DNA of 64,000 nt, from positions 1,638,501 to 1,702,500 of the forward strand of contig JAVTVJ010000343.1 of NCBI GenBank assembly GCA_034509425.1. Reading direction: 5' to 3'. The notes under the pieces were generated by a model, which saw nothing but the letters and a program-made list of their open reading frames with translations, ran no database searches and was not told the DNA's origin. Positions 1-10,929 of this stretch are shown piece by piece (within the stretch, counting starts at the first letter, position 1; each line of letters starts with the position of its first letter). The position numbers and the translations under genes were made by a program. This DNA is from Eopsaltria australis (lineage: Eukaryota > Chordata > Aves > Passeriformes > Petroicidae).

Positions 1-2170
1 TCTGTCTTTATATTTTTAAATTTACAAAAGAAAGGCAGAGAAGGACTTTGACCCAGACCCTCACAGATCCACTTTTCACTGAGGCAAAATTGGTTGGCAT
101 GATTTGCTCCTAACAAATAATTCAATCAGGTTCTATCACCTCCTAGAGAGTCTCAAGTGACAACAAAAGGTGACAGTGTTGAATGATTCCACTTTCATCT
201 ATTCCACATGATTAAGGGGTTTAGTCTAATAAATTCCACTATATAAAAATAAGTATAAATGATGACAGGAAAGATGCAGCTTAGTCCCTGCATAAAGAGA
301 TTTGTTTGGGTTTTGCCCCCCTCACATAAATAGAGGTCTTTCTAGGAAGGTGAGTTTGTGTATACTTATCTTCAATTAAGCTCATGAAGCTTGCAGGGAG
401 GCTGTAAAGCTCTGTAAGCTCTTAAGACTGGACGGCACTACCCCATGAGCACAGTATTTAAAATCAGTGGAGACAGAGAACCCCTAAACATAACTCCCTT
501 TAAACAGTCAGACCTTGTTAATCCAAGCTTAGTTTAACCAAATGCCTGAGTATCTGAAATGCTTTAGTGGCAACCTGTCTCCAAGTCTGAATGTACCTTT
601 GATTTGTTAATCTGATTGTAAGGATGGGGGTGTCCTGTATGAAATGAAGTTTGCAAACAGCTTTGGATTAATCAGTCTTACATGCTACAAAACAAAGTAG
701 ATTCCTGCCACTGTATTTGTCATCAGGAAGGGCTGGCACCCTCTCTCACTGGCTGATTTATAGAATTGCACATTTGGCATAGCAGTATAATATTCAGATG
801 GCAGAGTTTTCTAATAAGTGTGTGTAATGAATGGAAATAAATGGAATGTACCTGAAATTATGCACCTAACTTTTGAGTACATTATGTCCTGGTAGCTTAA
901 AAAAATAAATAAATCTTTATTGGAATCCATTAAGTTTCTGGACAACCTGACTAATACATAGCAAATTTGTCACCTTTAAAAGATTCATTTGTACTTATTT
1001 GGCCTCTTAGTCATGTGTTTATTCTGTTATGGTTCCAAGGAAATGCTACATATTAAATCTACTAGATTCTGAGATAAGATTGCTTGCAATTTTGGTTCTA
1101 TTCAAAGAATTTCTTATGTTTGATATCTCTGGGACATTAATGCTGGGGCATCTGTCCATTTCCAAAAATGAGCTATCACACATCTGGCTGCTGGTAATAA
1201 TTGCTTTATCAATGACTCCTTCTCTGAGTCAATAACCTCATTTGGACTGTAGCAGGACAGGTTTGGTATGCAGCCTAACTTACATTATCTAATTTTGTAG
1301 CTCTGTGTTTCTGTAGTGTACATGAGACTGTCATTTGACTTCTTACCAGAATAAAATATATTTCTGAAGGTGCATTCTCATGTTCTTTTTCCAGAACAGG
1401 AAAATAATCCTTCTGTATGTTTAATATTTTAACAAAATTAAAGGACTGGAATTAACAAAGGAAGGTTTGTTGGATTTCTTTCTTGCCTTGACTATACTCT
1501 GCATGTGTATTTACATACGTATACAAATATTGTGCCTCCTTTTGGTGGCATAGTTGCTGTCACCTGAGTTAAATGCAGTAATATTGCAAAAAGGCCTTGT
1601 GACATAGTCAGAGTATTAATTTAATAGATAGACTATTTATTAAAGAATTTTTCCCCTAAATCATGTTTTTCATATGTATTTTTCTTCTATCACATTTATG
1701 AGGTTCAAATACTTCTCATTATGGAGAGTTACTGCACTGAAACCATTGTCTTGACTACCATGGAGTAATTTGCTTCAGTTAAATGACACTACATAATTTA
1801 GATAGATGAAGAACTTGCCAGAAGTTTCATCAGATTAATGGTTTTGGGGTATCCTGATGAAGCTTCCTGGGTTTTCAGAAGGGTGCAAATAACATTGGTT
1901 ACAGGTGGTACTGACCATCATTACTGCCAAATGCACCACAACTACACGTGAAACTGCTTATAAGCAAAAATGTCGACATAATCATAGGAGATCAAGACTC
2001 TTCTGAGAGAAGATTTGGACTTCCTGCTCTACTTTACAATCTGGACATAAAATATAAATACTTCAATCATAGCACTCTTTCTCTGAGGTCCTTCTTTTGT
2101 TTTGTTCTCTTTTTTTTTGTTTTTTTTATTATTGGATTTGATATTGCCTAGCTCAAAATGCTTAGCAAGT
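1..2170. other. Unique AT-rich non-coding sequence
   Basis: No exon, RNA gene or interspersed repeat could be supported here. The open frames present are short, start at random methionines and show no recognisable protein family. Only short A-runs such as the 'aaaaaataaataaat' stretch near 900 and a T-rich run near 2110-2128 stand out. Confidence 0.6.
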
Positions 2171-2174
2171 TCAC

Positions 2175-2392
2175 TTGGAAGCCTGGAAGAGACCCACTAG
2201 AACAGCCTGGAACAATTTTGTGCACTGGAACAGATTGCCCGGAGATGTTTTGAAGTTTCCCTCACTGAAGATACTCAAGAATCATCTGGTTGCTATCCTG
2301 TGCCATGGGTTATCCTGACCCTGCCTGAGCAGGGCAAACCAAATAACCCATGGTGGTGCCTTCCAACCTGACCCATTCAGTGTTTCTGGGAA
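2175..2392 (+). mobile_element. CR1 LINE 3' end fragment
   Basis: This is a degraded 3' end of a chicken-repeat-1 (CR1) non-LTR retrotransposon, in forward orientation. The diagnostic words are the '...ggaacaGATTGCCCGGAG...' portion that derives from the end of ORF2, then 'cctgcctgagcagggc', and the terminal 'ccttccaacctgacccattc' block near 2360-2382. CR1 copies insert with severe 5' truncation and carry no poly-A tail, which fits a 220-bp piece. The fragment has no intact coding capacity and is divergent, so it is an old insertion. Identification rests on recalled CR1 family sequence. Confidence 0.85.
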
Positions 2393-5300
2393 GCCTGAGG
2401 GTATTGCATAGTGCAAAGATCCTCAGGGCATCACTGGTTCAGGCTGATAAATTGAGCCACTTTAGAACACCAATATGTGGGTCAAGCTCAGAAGCCACAC
2501 TCAGAATCTACTGAGCTCAGTCTAAAAACTCTGCCTGTCTTTTTGGGTTGGGCAGATTGCTTACAAAACCAATCATGTGGCTCTAAATTGAGCTGACTTA
2601 GGATCACATTTAGTGTTTAATAGTTGGTGTATTTAAGGCCAGTGGTGATACCTAAGAATCATTGTTAACCAGCATTTATCTACTTCCTGCTCTGGTTGCT
2701 TGCAATTCAGGAAATTACTCTCACTTGTTTGGGTCTTTGTCCCTTATTATGTTCATTTTTCAGTCTGAAAAGGAATATTAGAGAGATGAAAATTTGCCTG
2801 TTCTGATAGTATTGCTGTGACAAAAGTAGTAAAGAAGTGAAACAAATGGCTATTGACATGACTGATCTTGTCTTCTTTGAAAACTTAATCTGCACTCATC
2901 CATTTTATTCCTCCTCTTTCCACTACCCACACTGCATTCATTCATGTCTTTGAGAGCCACATGGTGAGGCTGACACCTAAAGTGTAAGGTAGCCTCCAGT
3001 GCAGATGTTTACACAAGCTGTTTTCTTCAAGGCAGCTACAGTGAATACCCACAGTTGTGGTAAATTAAGGTAATGGAAAGTAACTGGTCCTCTGCTCCTC
3101 CCTGAATGTGGTTTGCATGAGCATCTAATTTCTTCATCCAGTTTTGCCCTCTGCTTTGCCTGGAAGTGAGCTATTGGTATGATCCTGCTCACTTCTGTTG
3201 GATGCACTGCTCATCACATAGTGCCTGCCATTTCTCTGGCATTACCCATCTGTGATATTGGTGCATGGGAACTAATTCCATTAACAAGCTTGCAGGCTGA
3301 TGAAGGTCTTACCCTGAAAACACATCTGCATTCTCCTTCCTCTTTCTCCATTGCGTAAAACTCAAAGAATTGATCTTCAGGGCCTACCCTGCAACCTCAT
3401 TGATATTAGCAGCTTGATGTCACACCCTATGTGTCTGTTAGCACTGTTCTGTATCAGTGTCAAGCAAAACAGATAACTGATCATATCTGACACAACTAGG
3501 CAGGAATTCATAGCTTCACAAAAGACAGTACGCTGCTTTATCATCCAGCTGGGGGAGTGGCTTGGGAAAACTTGTCTTGGGATGTAAAACAAAATATGCT
3601 TGAATCATGGAATTCTTTGCCTAAACCTTACTATGCAATAGGGTGCAACTTTGCCTAAGATATCATGCTTCTGTGAGGCTATTGCTGAAATACAGCTATT
3701 TTTACGAACATGGTTCTTCCTCTGTTATGCTGCTTCACAGATGCCTCAGAAACCAGTGGAAAAATCAGAAGCAGTTCTGAGGTAACAGAAAACAAAAACC
3801 CAATATCACTCCAGCAGTTTCAGCACTATAGCATGAACTACTGGACAAGGGCAAAGTAGCTGCAGCCTGAATTTCAGCTGACAAATAATCCCATTGCATA
3901 TCACCTTCTGGAGCCAAGAATGCAAGTTCACTTTAGAAGGAGCCAATTGCATTGAAAATATAGCAGTAAGTACAGACTTGTCTCATTAAACAAAAGCACA
4001 TCCATTAAGATGTTAGAGGACTTTGTCCCAGCCATGGAGCTGCAACATACCCATCTGAGAAATTCCATATGGTTTTTTTTTTGCTATTTGTTATCCAAAA
4101 GAATGCTGCTATATGGGCAGTCAGTTACCTAACAGGCAAAGAGGGGAAAACCAATTTTTGATGAAGTGGTCATTGAGGTTTGTGAAGAAATTAATTTTAT
4201 TATATCCCTCAGGGCTATCAACATTGAAAAAACTGCTGGAGTAACAATGAGGTTTGAAGAAAAGTGCTTTCTGAACTGTGCAATCCAACTGATCAGACAC
4301 ATATCCTCATTCTGTGCCTGTGAATGTATTACCAAGGTAGGATAATATTCCACTGACATTTATTGTGTAGACAAGGTAGAATACTCATGGGCACATACAT
4401 TGGATGCATAATGTGCAATGCCAAGATATTTTTTAAATGTGCTTTCTTTAAATAAGGGCAAACCAAATAACCAAATCATTTGGATTAAAGCATCCAAACC
4501 ACTGTACAGCTAAAGTTATTCTGGATTTTTGTGTTTATTACGCTAGAGGTAGAGAAGGACACCGTTTATTTTGACTGATTCCCTGTTTTTCACCTTTACT
4601 GCAGATCAGTAGGGTTGAAAAAGAAAGCAGACACGTGGTATACATAAATGTCACTGAAAATCATCCAAGCACTTCTTGGAAAATATTTTCCCTCATCTAC
4701 CTTATGAAATTGTTAATGAATTTCTCACGTCTCCCGCACTGCAGATCAGGTGGCTGCTGATAATTTGGGATCTCTTGGTTTCTCTCCAAGAAATGGAACA
4801 GTATATTGTACAGCTCAGAGTAACTGAGAACAAGTTCTTGGCAGCTGAAACATGACCTTTTGGGTCTAAAATAGTCTCTTAGAGCTCCATCATGTTCTGC
4901 TGTCTCCTTTCTCAGTGCTATGAAATTCCTCTGAAATAACTCAGTCACCATTCTCTGATCGTCTTCAGTGTCATTTTCTTCTGTGTTTAACCTTACATTG
5001 ACTACACTGTTCTGCTTCCATTTCTCTTCACTCTTGCAGTCCTTTCTTGTTTACTTCTTCTCAACTTCCTGCTCTTCTCATCACTATCAAAGTACCTTAT
5101 GGAATTCAGAATTCTGTTACTCTATTGGATGGTCTTCTACATAACAGATTTAGCTTTAGTTTTTCAGACATAGTTGTAGTTTTTCCTGAAGAAATGAAAA
5201 TAAGAAATTATAGAGCACTTGCCTTCTGTATCTTCCTTATGTATGTTTTCCATTTTTACCTACATGCTGATCCCTACGTGTCAGATCTTCATTAAAGAGT

Positions 5301-5534
5301 TATTACAAGAAAAGAGGTGATGAGACAATTTCATCTTTAAAATTTACCAAAAACTGTACCATGCAGAAAAGAGGAGGAGAAAGAGTGAAAAGAAACAACA
5401 CAGCCAACAGATAGGATCAATAGTGGATATCTTGAAAATCTTTCACACCATTATTGCTCTAGGAGATTTCCAGTTTCAGAAGTTTCAGGTTCCTCCTGAT
5501 GAGAAGCAGAAGGGCAGACATTTATCTCTCTTGT
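2393..5534. other. Unique non-coding sequence, no feature seen
   Basis: About 3.1 kb without a recognisable gene or repeat. Open frames on both strands are below 90 codons and have no family resemblance. A T-run at about 4073-4082 is the only simple sequence. Confidence 0.55.
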
Positions 5535-5808
5535 ACAGTGACCAGCAATAGAACTCCATAAAGCTGAGTCAGGGGAGGTTTAGGTTGGGTATTAGAAAAA
5601 GGTTCTTGCCCCAGAGAGGGATTAGACACTGGAACAGCTCCCCAGGGAAGTGGTCACAGCACCAAGCCTGACAGAGTTCAAGAAGTGTTTGTACAATGCT
5701 GTCAGGCACATGGGATCATTTTTGGGATTGTCCTGTCCATGGCCAGGAGTTAGAATTGATGATCCTTGTGGGTCCTTTCCAACTCAGCATACTCTATGAT
5801 TCTACAAG
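5535..5808 (+). mobile_element. CR1 LINE 3' end fragment
   Basis: Second forward CR1 3' end, better preserved than the one near 2.2 kb. It shows the 'gaggtttaggttgggtatta' stretch encoding the C-terminal end of ORF2, the 'ggaacagctccccagggaag' word, then the classical 3' untranslated end 'gggtcctttccaactcagca' followed by 'ctatgattctac'. The ATTCT-like terminus at about 5795-5806 is the normal 3' signature used by the CR1 reverse transcriptase for priming. The element is 5'-truncated and non-coding. Confidence 0.93.
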
Positions 5809-6792
5809 TCTATGACAAGATGGAAAGGAAAGCAACTAATCAAGCCTGCTGTCATTCCAGTTATACCATCTATGAAGAGGAAAATCTGTACATGATAGGT
5901 CAGTTTCTAGAAGGACAAGTTAAAAATACTTGGAAAGTAAAGTTATCCAAATTTGTCCTGCATATGTTAGACTACGAATTCTCTTCATTAGAGCCAGGCA
6001 AAATTTGTATTGTTTGTATACTGTGAATCAACATCAGGTCATCTTAACTCTCAGGAAATTTGGGGGGGTAGAAACTTTCTTTATAAAAATTCATGGCATC
6101 TACTATTTTGAAAGTTATATTTACAACATGAACACTCTTTCAAACACAACTTCTTTTTCTGATGCCATACTGAAGAGTTGGAGAGTGTTGCTTGAAGTTG
6201 CGGCTTTATTTATGTATATATTTATTAACTTAAAACCCTCCATAATTTTGAAGTTACTGTTAGTAACTTAGAGAAAGGAAAAATTCTGTTTGAGGATAAC
6301 ACCAGATGCAACTGCAGCCAAATCAAGTAGAGAAAGCAGATATGTAAGAACCCACTTAAGTATTTTTGCCATAGCCGTTGTAATAGGACTGAAGATGATT
6401 TACCTCCATCCTAGGCTTCTGTCTTTTCTGTGCAAGAAACCTCTTCTACACTCCCTGAATATATGAATAGCTCCTAAGAGCTGTAGATAAATGTCTCTTT
6501 GGAGCTTTATCACATTTGTGAAGTGATTGCCTTACATTCTCAGGCATTGTCTTCTGCTCATATTGCAGACCTATACTCTCAGCTCTTCCTGATACATTTT
6601 AGGTAGAACTTCATTAACAAAAATGAAGAAGTTCTTTCTTGCCCTTTCAAGGTTATGTCTCAGACACAGATCCAAAGCAGCACCTGCACTATGACATTCA
6701 CATACACCTACAACATGACTTCATTTTAACCTGCAGAATTATTCAGTTAGCATAAGTTTGCCAATCAGGTAAGCCAGCATATTGCTTCCACG
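5809..6792. other. Unique non-coding sequence, no feature seen
   Basis: Nearly 1 kb of AT-rich sequence without recognisable gene, exon or repeat. Overlapping plus-strand frames at 5766-6026 and 5930-6271 begin in or next to the CR1 tail and look fortuitous. Confidence 0.5.
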
Positions 6793-7202
6793 TGGTAGTG
6801 GGCTTACATGGCAAGGTTTTAGTAGTGGGTGGTGTGCAGGTATTGCCTCTGAGAGGCCAAATGACTCTGAAATGGATTCCCTGTTGTCCAAAACTTAGAC
6901 CATCAGGGATGCTGGTAAATCTTCACATTTAAGAAAGGGTAAAAAATGCTGCACAACAGCTGTGAGGGAGAGGAGTGAGAAAAAAATGTGAGAGAAACAA
7001 CCCTGCACACACCAAGGTTGCTGAAACAGGAGCGGGGGCAGGTGCTCTCAGTGCTGGAACAAAGGTTCACCTGCAGCCCATGACAAAGGCCATGACAAAG
7101 GCCATGACAAAGAAGATTGTCCCCCTGTGGAAAATGGAGAACACTGTTGGAGCAGATATCCATCCAGCAGCCCCCAGAGGACCCTACACCAAAGCAGGAA
7201 CA
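6793..7202 (+). mobile_element. Avian endogenous-retrovirus LTR fragment (ERVL-type)
   Basis: This is the 5' part of a long terminal repeat family that I recognise from bird genomes, in forward orientation. The matching landmarks occur in the expected order: 'tacatggcaaggttttagta' near the start, 'catttaagaaagggtaaaaa' with 'ctgcacaacag' in the middle, 'gagagaaacaaccctgcac' near 6990-7008, and 'gagcagatatcc' near 7150. The copy breaks off near 7200, before the repeated 'gacc..acgctggagcag' section and the polyadenylation region of the family, so it is 3'-truncated. A 12-bp unit is tandemly triplicated inside it at 7078-7113. No viral coding sequence is present. The exact left edge (a TG at 6793) is approximate. 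Confidence 0.78.
7078..7113. repeat. Three tandem copies of a 12-bp unit inside the LTR
   Basis: The unit CCATGACAAAGG occurs at 7078, 7090 and 7102, with the last copy ending in A instead of G. Family members normally have one or two loosely similar 'ccatg' units at this point, so the near-perfect triplication is probably a local expansion in this copy. Confidence 0.85.
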
Positions 7203-7684
7203 GTTATCTTTATATCAAGCAAGCAACTAAGCTAGGAAAGATCCAAGTGTTGATCTTAGCATGATATCCCAGGCAGTGGAAAGGCTAGACGCAGACCTAT
7301 TGCATAGCTGTAAGGCTGAATTGCATGTTTCACATTTATGGGGGAAAATGACACGGAATCTAAGAAAAAAACTTGTAGAAATGGTAAGCATTAATAGCAG
7401 AGGAATGTGAGTCATGACTAAGATAAAACCAGTAAGAGCTCTGAAGTAAGTAGACCTTTAAAAAAGTTTTAAAAGAAGTGAGAGTCGAAACATAAATTGG
7501 ACATAAATTAAATATTTTGTGTTTAAAGCACTCAGGGTAATCAAAATAACTTGAGGAATGTGATCTCTCTTCACTAGGGAATGGGCAGAAGGAGCCATAT
7601 TAAAGAAACAAAACATAATAAACTGACATTAGTTGTGATCTTTGCTATTTAGATGGCCTAATATGACATTTATAAAAAGAGTTG
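7203..7684. other. Unique non-coding sequence, no feature seen
   Basis: About 480 bp between an LTR fragment and a CR1 fragment. A-rich, with no recognisable coding or repeat family. Confidence 0.45.
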
Positions 7685-8089
7685 CAAAGAAGGCTGAAGG
7701 GTCACCTGACCTCATTGCTCTCTATGGCTTCCTTAGGAGGTGGAGAAGGAGGTGCTGATCTCCCTGATGTCCAGTGTTAGGACATGTGGGAATGGTTCTA
7801 AGCTGCACCAGAGGAGGTTTAGACTTTGGAACCATCTCCTTACCAAGAGGGTGGTTAAAAAATGGCTTAGGCTTCATAGAGAGATGGTCAATACCCAAAG
7901 TGTATCAGTGTTAATGAAGCAATTGGACAGTGAGTTTAATAACCAGCTTTGACTTCTGATCAATCCTGAAGTAGTCAGGCAGTAAAACTAGATGATCACT
8001 TTAGGTTCCTTCCAGCTGAAATATTCTGTTCCATTTTATTCTATTCTATTCTAGTCTATTCTAGTCTAGTCTAGTCTATTCTTTTCTAT
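7685..8089 (+). mobile_element. CR1 LINE 3' end with expanded tail
   Basis: Forward CR1 fragment. The reading frame at 7740-7952 still resembles the C-terminus of CR1 ORF2: a 'GNGSKLHQRRFRLWN' stretch followed by 'RVVKKW' matches the family pattern, although the frame is interrupted elsewhere. It is followed by the 3' untranslated block 'aggttccttccagctgaaat' and by an unusually long ATTCT/AGTCT tail (8033-8089). The tail seems to have grown from the short CR1 terminus into a pentanucleotide microsatellite. Not functional. Confidence 0.9.
8033..8089. repeat. (ATTCT)n / (AGTCT)n microsatellite at CR1 terminus
   Basis: Imperfect five-base repeat in which ATTCT units give way to AGTCT units and return to ATTCT. 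It sits exactly at the 3' end of the preceding CR1 fragment, as expected for a microsatellite seeded by the CR1 terminal repeat. Confidence 0.9.
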
Positions 8090-10599
8090 AAAAACTGTAC
8101 CTGGCATGAATCCATTTTCCTTACAGTAAAGTAGTCCTACTTTCAAGTTCTTTAGAAATTGCAACAAAAATAATTCCTTTCTCCAATATCTGACCAATAT
8201 TCTCTGGTTTCCACAACTCTGATCCACCCTTAAGGTATGAGTGCTGTATTCCCTTGTTCAGTACCTAGCAGTCTACATGTCTGTATGCCTTTGTGTATGG
8301 TTTCTTTAGGCTCTTCTTGTTGCTTTTGTATTCATTATAGGGCTTTTATTTCTTTAATTCTACCATTTCCATACTCTAATATTGCTAATTGCTTTCCATA
8401 GTTTCTTCTAGTTCTTTTTCTTCATGGTCAGATTAAAATCAGTGCAGTCTAGTGATGGATAGAAAAAGTTACAGAGATGTAATTCAGTTCAGACTGTGTA
8501 CGTTCCCATTTATGCTGCAAGTCAGGATTCAACTTCAGATCAGAAAAAAACATAAAAACTACTTTCTAAAGATATATTTCTTATGGTGGCATGTGTTTTC
8601 AGATAGTCCTCTGAATGTGGCAGAGGTGTGGATTAGGAACACCAGTTCTGCCCCATTCCTAATCCACATTTAAGAGTATTTGCAAACAGATATTATTTCA
8701 CAAGAAAAACAGATCAACAGATTGATTTATTTTCCCTCTTTCCAAGTGCTACTTTTAAACACAAAGAAGAAATAGGCATTTGGAAGCAGGAAAGCAGGAA
8801 AAGAATGATCAGATGCTTCTAGGCAGATTGGCCGCTTGAATTTTCCGTGTTGCACCCATTTCACAGCCATTCTTTGAAAACATTCACACTGTTTTGTGGG
8901 GCTGTGAACGTCTCAAAATTAAACAGAACTGAATGCTTTAGTACAAAACAGGAGCTGGTCATTTCCTGCGATATCTGGTCTATCTGCCTCATGCCTGGAG
9001 TGAGGGAATGAAGGAAGAAGGGAGGAGTGTCATGATGGAAGTGCCATGGTGCTGAAGTTCAGAATAAATCTGTCTCCTGGCAACTCTGCACATTTGCTTT
9101 CCCTTCCCTCCACCCAATGTTGTGGTACAGCAGAATACAAAGTCAGCAACAACTTTATGTCTTCCTGGTGAAAAAAAAATGGCTAAATGCAAGACAGAGT
9201 AAACACAAAAGTGAATCAGAAAATGGAGTCTCTCCTACCCCAACATGTCCATCCTTCCATGTAAAAAGATGATGAAAACAGTACTCCTGCACAATCATCT
9301 GAGTTTTAAATCTAGAGACTTGAGGAAGAGGGGAGGCTCCAGTGTTGATGCCTGCACAACACTCCTGCTGTATTGCCCAGTGTTCTACTAACAATACCAA
9401 CTGCTAAGGGCTGAAACAAGTCCTCTGTCTACACCTTGCTCTCTTCATCTCTTCCTAACTCTGTTTTTACTCTTGCCACTTCTAAATTTAAGTCAGATGG
9501 CTTAAACTAGGACATGAATGTTTTAAGATTAACATTCAAAACTCAATTTTACATAAGCTTACTACTCTCTGAGCCAGTCTGGTTCTGGCCACAGATGGAG
9601 TATGTTTCCCTTTATCATCTCTTTACTTCTTTCGTCTCAGAAAGAAGTGAAGCAACCAGGAAAGTGGTTTTAACTAACACATGATTGTTATCATAGCTGG
9701 GATTAAGGAGGTAATATCCAGCTCAGTGGTGGTAGCCTCCAAAGATGAACTAACTCCCTCTCTTGCAGTTGTGGAATTGAGTTCAAATCTGCATATATGA
9801 TGGACAGGCAAGCCCTGCTTTTCATAGACACTGGCCTCAACTTACAGATGGACAAGGCCTCAAATGACACAAGAAAGCTCCCTGCCACACTCCATTTGTC
9901 TAAATCACATTCTGTCCCTGATGATAAAAGAAGAAAATCCATTTTAAGAATGAACCTGCTCATAATATCCACATTTCCAAGTAAGGATTTTTCAGGCAGG
10001 AAGTAGTCCAAAGGAAAAGATTTAAAATATTCTTAAATTTCTTTTATGAGCCAGTCTATTAGCTCCTAATTTCATAGACCTTTTGACACAATCAAAAGCT
10101 CTTGTCTTACAGGTACTCTGTTCCAAGCTGGAGTCAGAAATAAGCCTGTATGTAATGTGACTCAGGTGACTGATCACATTAAAAAGAGTAAAAACCAGTG
10201 GCAGAAAATTCGCAAAGAACGAGTAGCCTGCTATGTTTTGCATGATTCATTGTTGGCCAGTGAATAAATTTATAAAATGACATCTCATAGACCAGGAAAA
10301 AAGAGTGGATGGCAAAGAATACAATGTATCTATCACATTTCTCCATCTCTATTAACAGAATGGCTAGAAGCAGGGAGGGGGGTACCTGCTGCTCCAAAAG
10401 TTAAGACAAATACAGAATTTCCTTTGCTAAAGGTTACTCCAGCAACTTGCAGTGTGTGCTTGTTATTCCTCAAACTTTCTTTCTGCTCTGAAATCCTGTG
10501 CTACCCTCCTGTGACATTTTCTTGCATGCGCTCCACTGAAGTTTGGGTCTATTGTTTCTCAACAAGGGAGCTGATCCTTCAGCAGTTACTTATTTATTG
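8090..10599. other. Unique non-coding sequence
   Basis: No gene or interspersed repeat was recognised across 2.5 kb. The only structured item is the hairpin pair at 8608-8668, listed separately. Minus-strand frames at 8989-9400 and 9703-10011 have no recognisable protein character. Confidence 0.5.
8608..8668. repeat. Two adjacent perfect inverted repeats (hairpins)
   Basis: The first hairpin has 6-bp arms CCTCTG (8608-8613) and CAGAGG (8621-8626) around a 7-nt loop. It abuts directly a second hairpin with 13-bp perfect arms TGTGGATTAGGAA (8627-8639) and TTCCTAATCCACA (8656-8668) around a 16-nt loop. The arms were checked base by base. The function is unknown. It could be a folded RNA, a short cruciform, or the relic of a small inverted-repeat element. 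Confidence 0.8.
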
Positions 10600-10615
10600 A
10601 GGTCACTCGAGGTCA
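10600..10615 (+). promoter_or_regulatory. Perfect DR4 nuclear-receptor half-site pair
   Basis: The sequence AGGTCActcgAGGTCA is two perfect copies of the consensus nuclear-receptor half-site in direct orientation with four bases between them. This is the textbook arrangement for thyroid-hormone receptor/RXR and LXR/RXR heterodimers. The motif is certain as a string; binding is inference. It lies about 2.3 kb from the CpG island. Confidence 0.55.
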
Positions 10616-10640
10616 GTGATGTGGGTTTTATGGGGTGCTT

Positions 10641-10727
10641 TTTTTTTTTTTTTAAGAATATGGTCAGTCTGGTGTGTTGGAATTCCTTTGATTTTGCAGA
10701 GAGAGAGGTATATTGTGGGGGGGGGGG
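10641..10727. repeat. Homopolymer runs: T-run and G-run
   Basis: A T-run occupies about 10640-10653, followed about 65 bp later by eleven consecutive G at about 10717-10727. A G-run of this length in otherwise AT-rich DNA can support G-quadruplex-like or slipped structures and is prone to sequencing error. Confidence 0.85.
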
Positions 10728-10903
10728 TTAATTTTTAAATTAGGTACATATCAGTAATCGTGTAGGTCTATACCTGCATTGTATGCATAACCGGCAATTT
10801 TCAGTGTGTCACCCTCCTGTTCTGATTTTGGTTTGATATTAATGGGCTCATACAGCTTTTCATGAGCGGGATCTTAGTTCTTTATTTTTCACAGAGGGTT
10901 TTT

Positions 10904-10922
10904 TGTGTGTGTGTGTGTGTGT
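10904..10922. repeat. (TG)n dinucleotide repeat
   Basis: A short uninterrupted TG run of about nine units. Confidence 0.9.
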
Positions 10923-10929
10923 TATGCAG

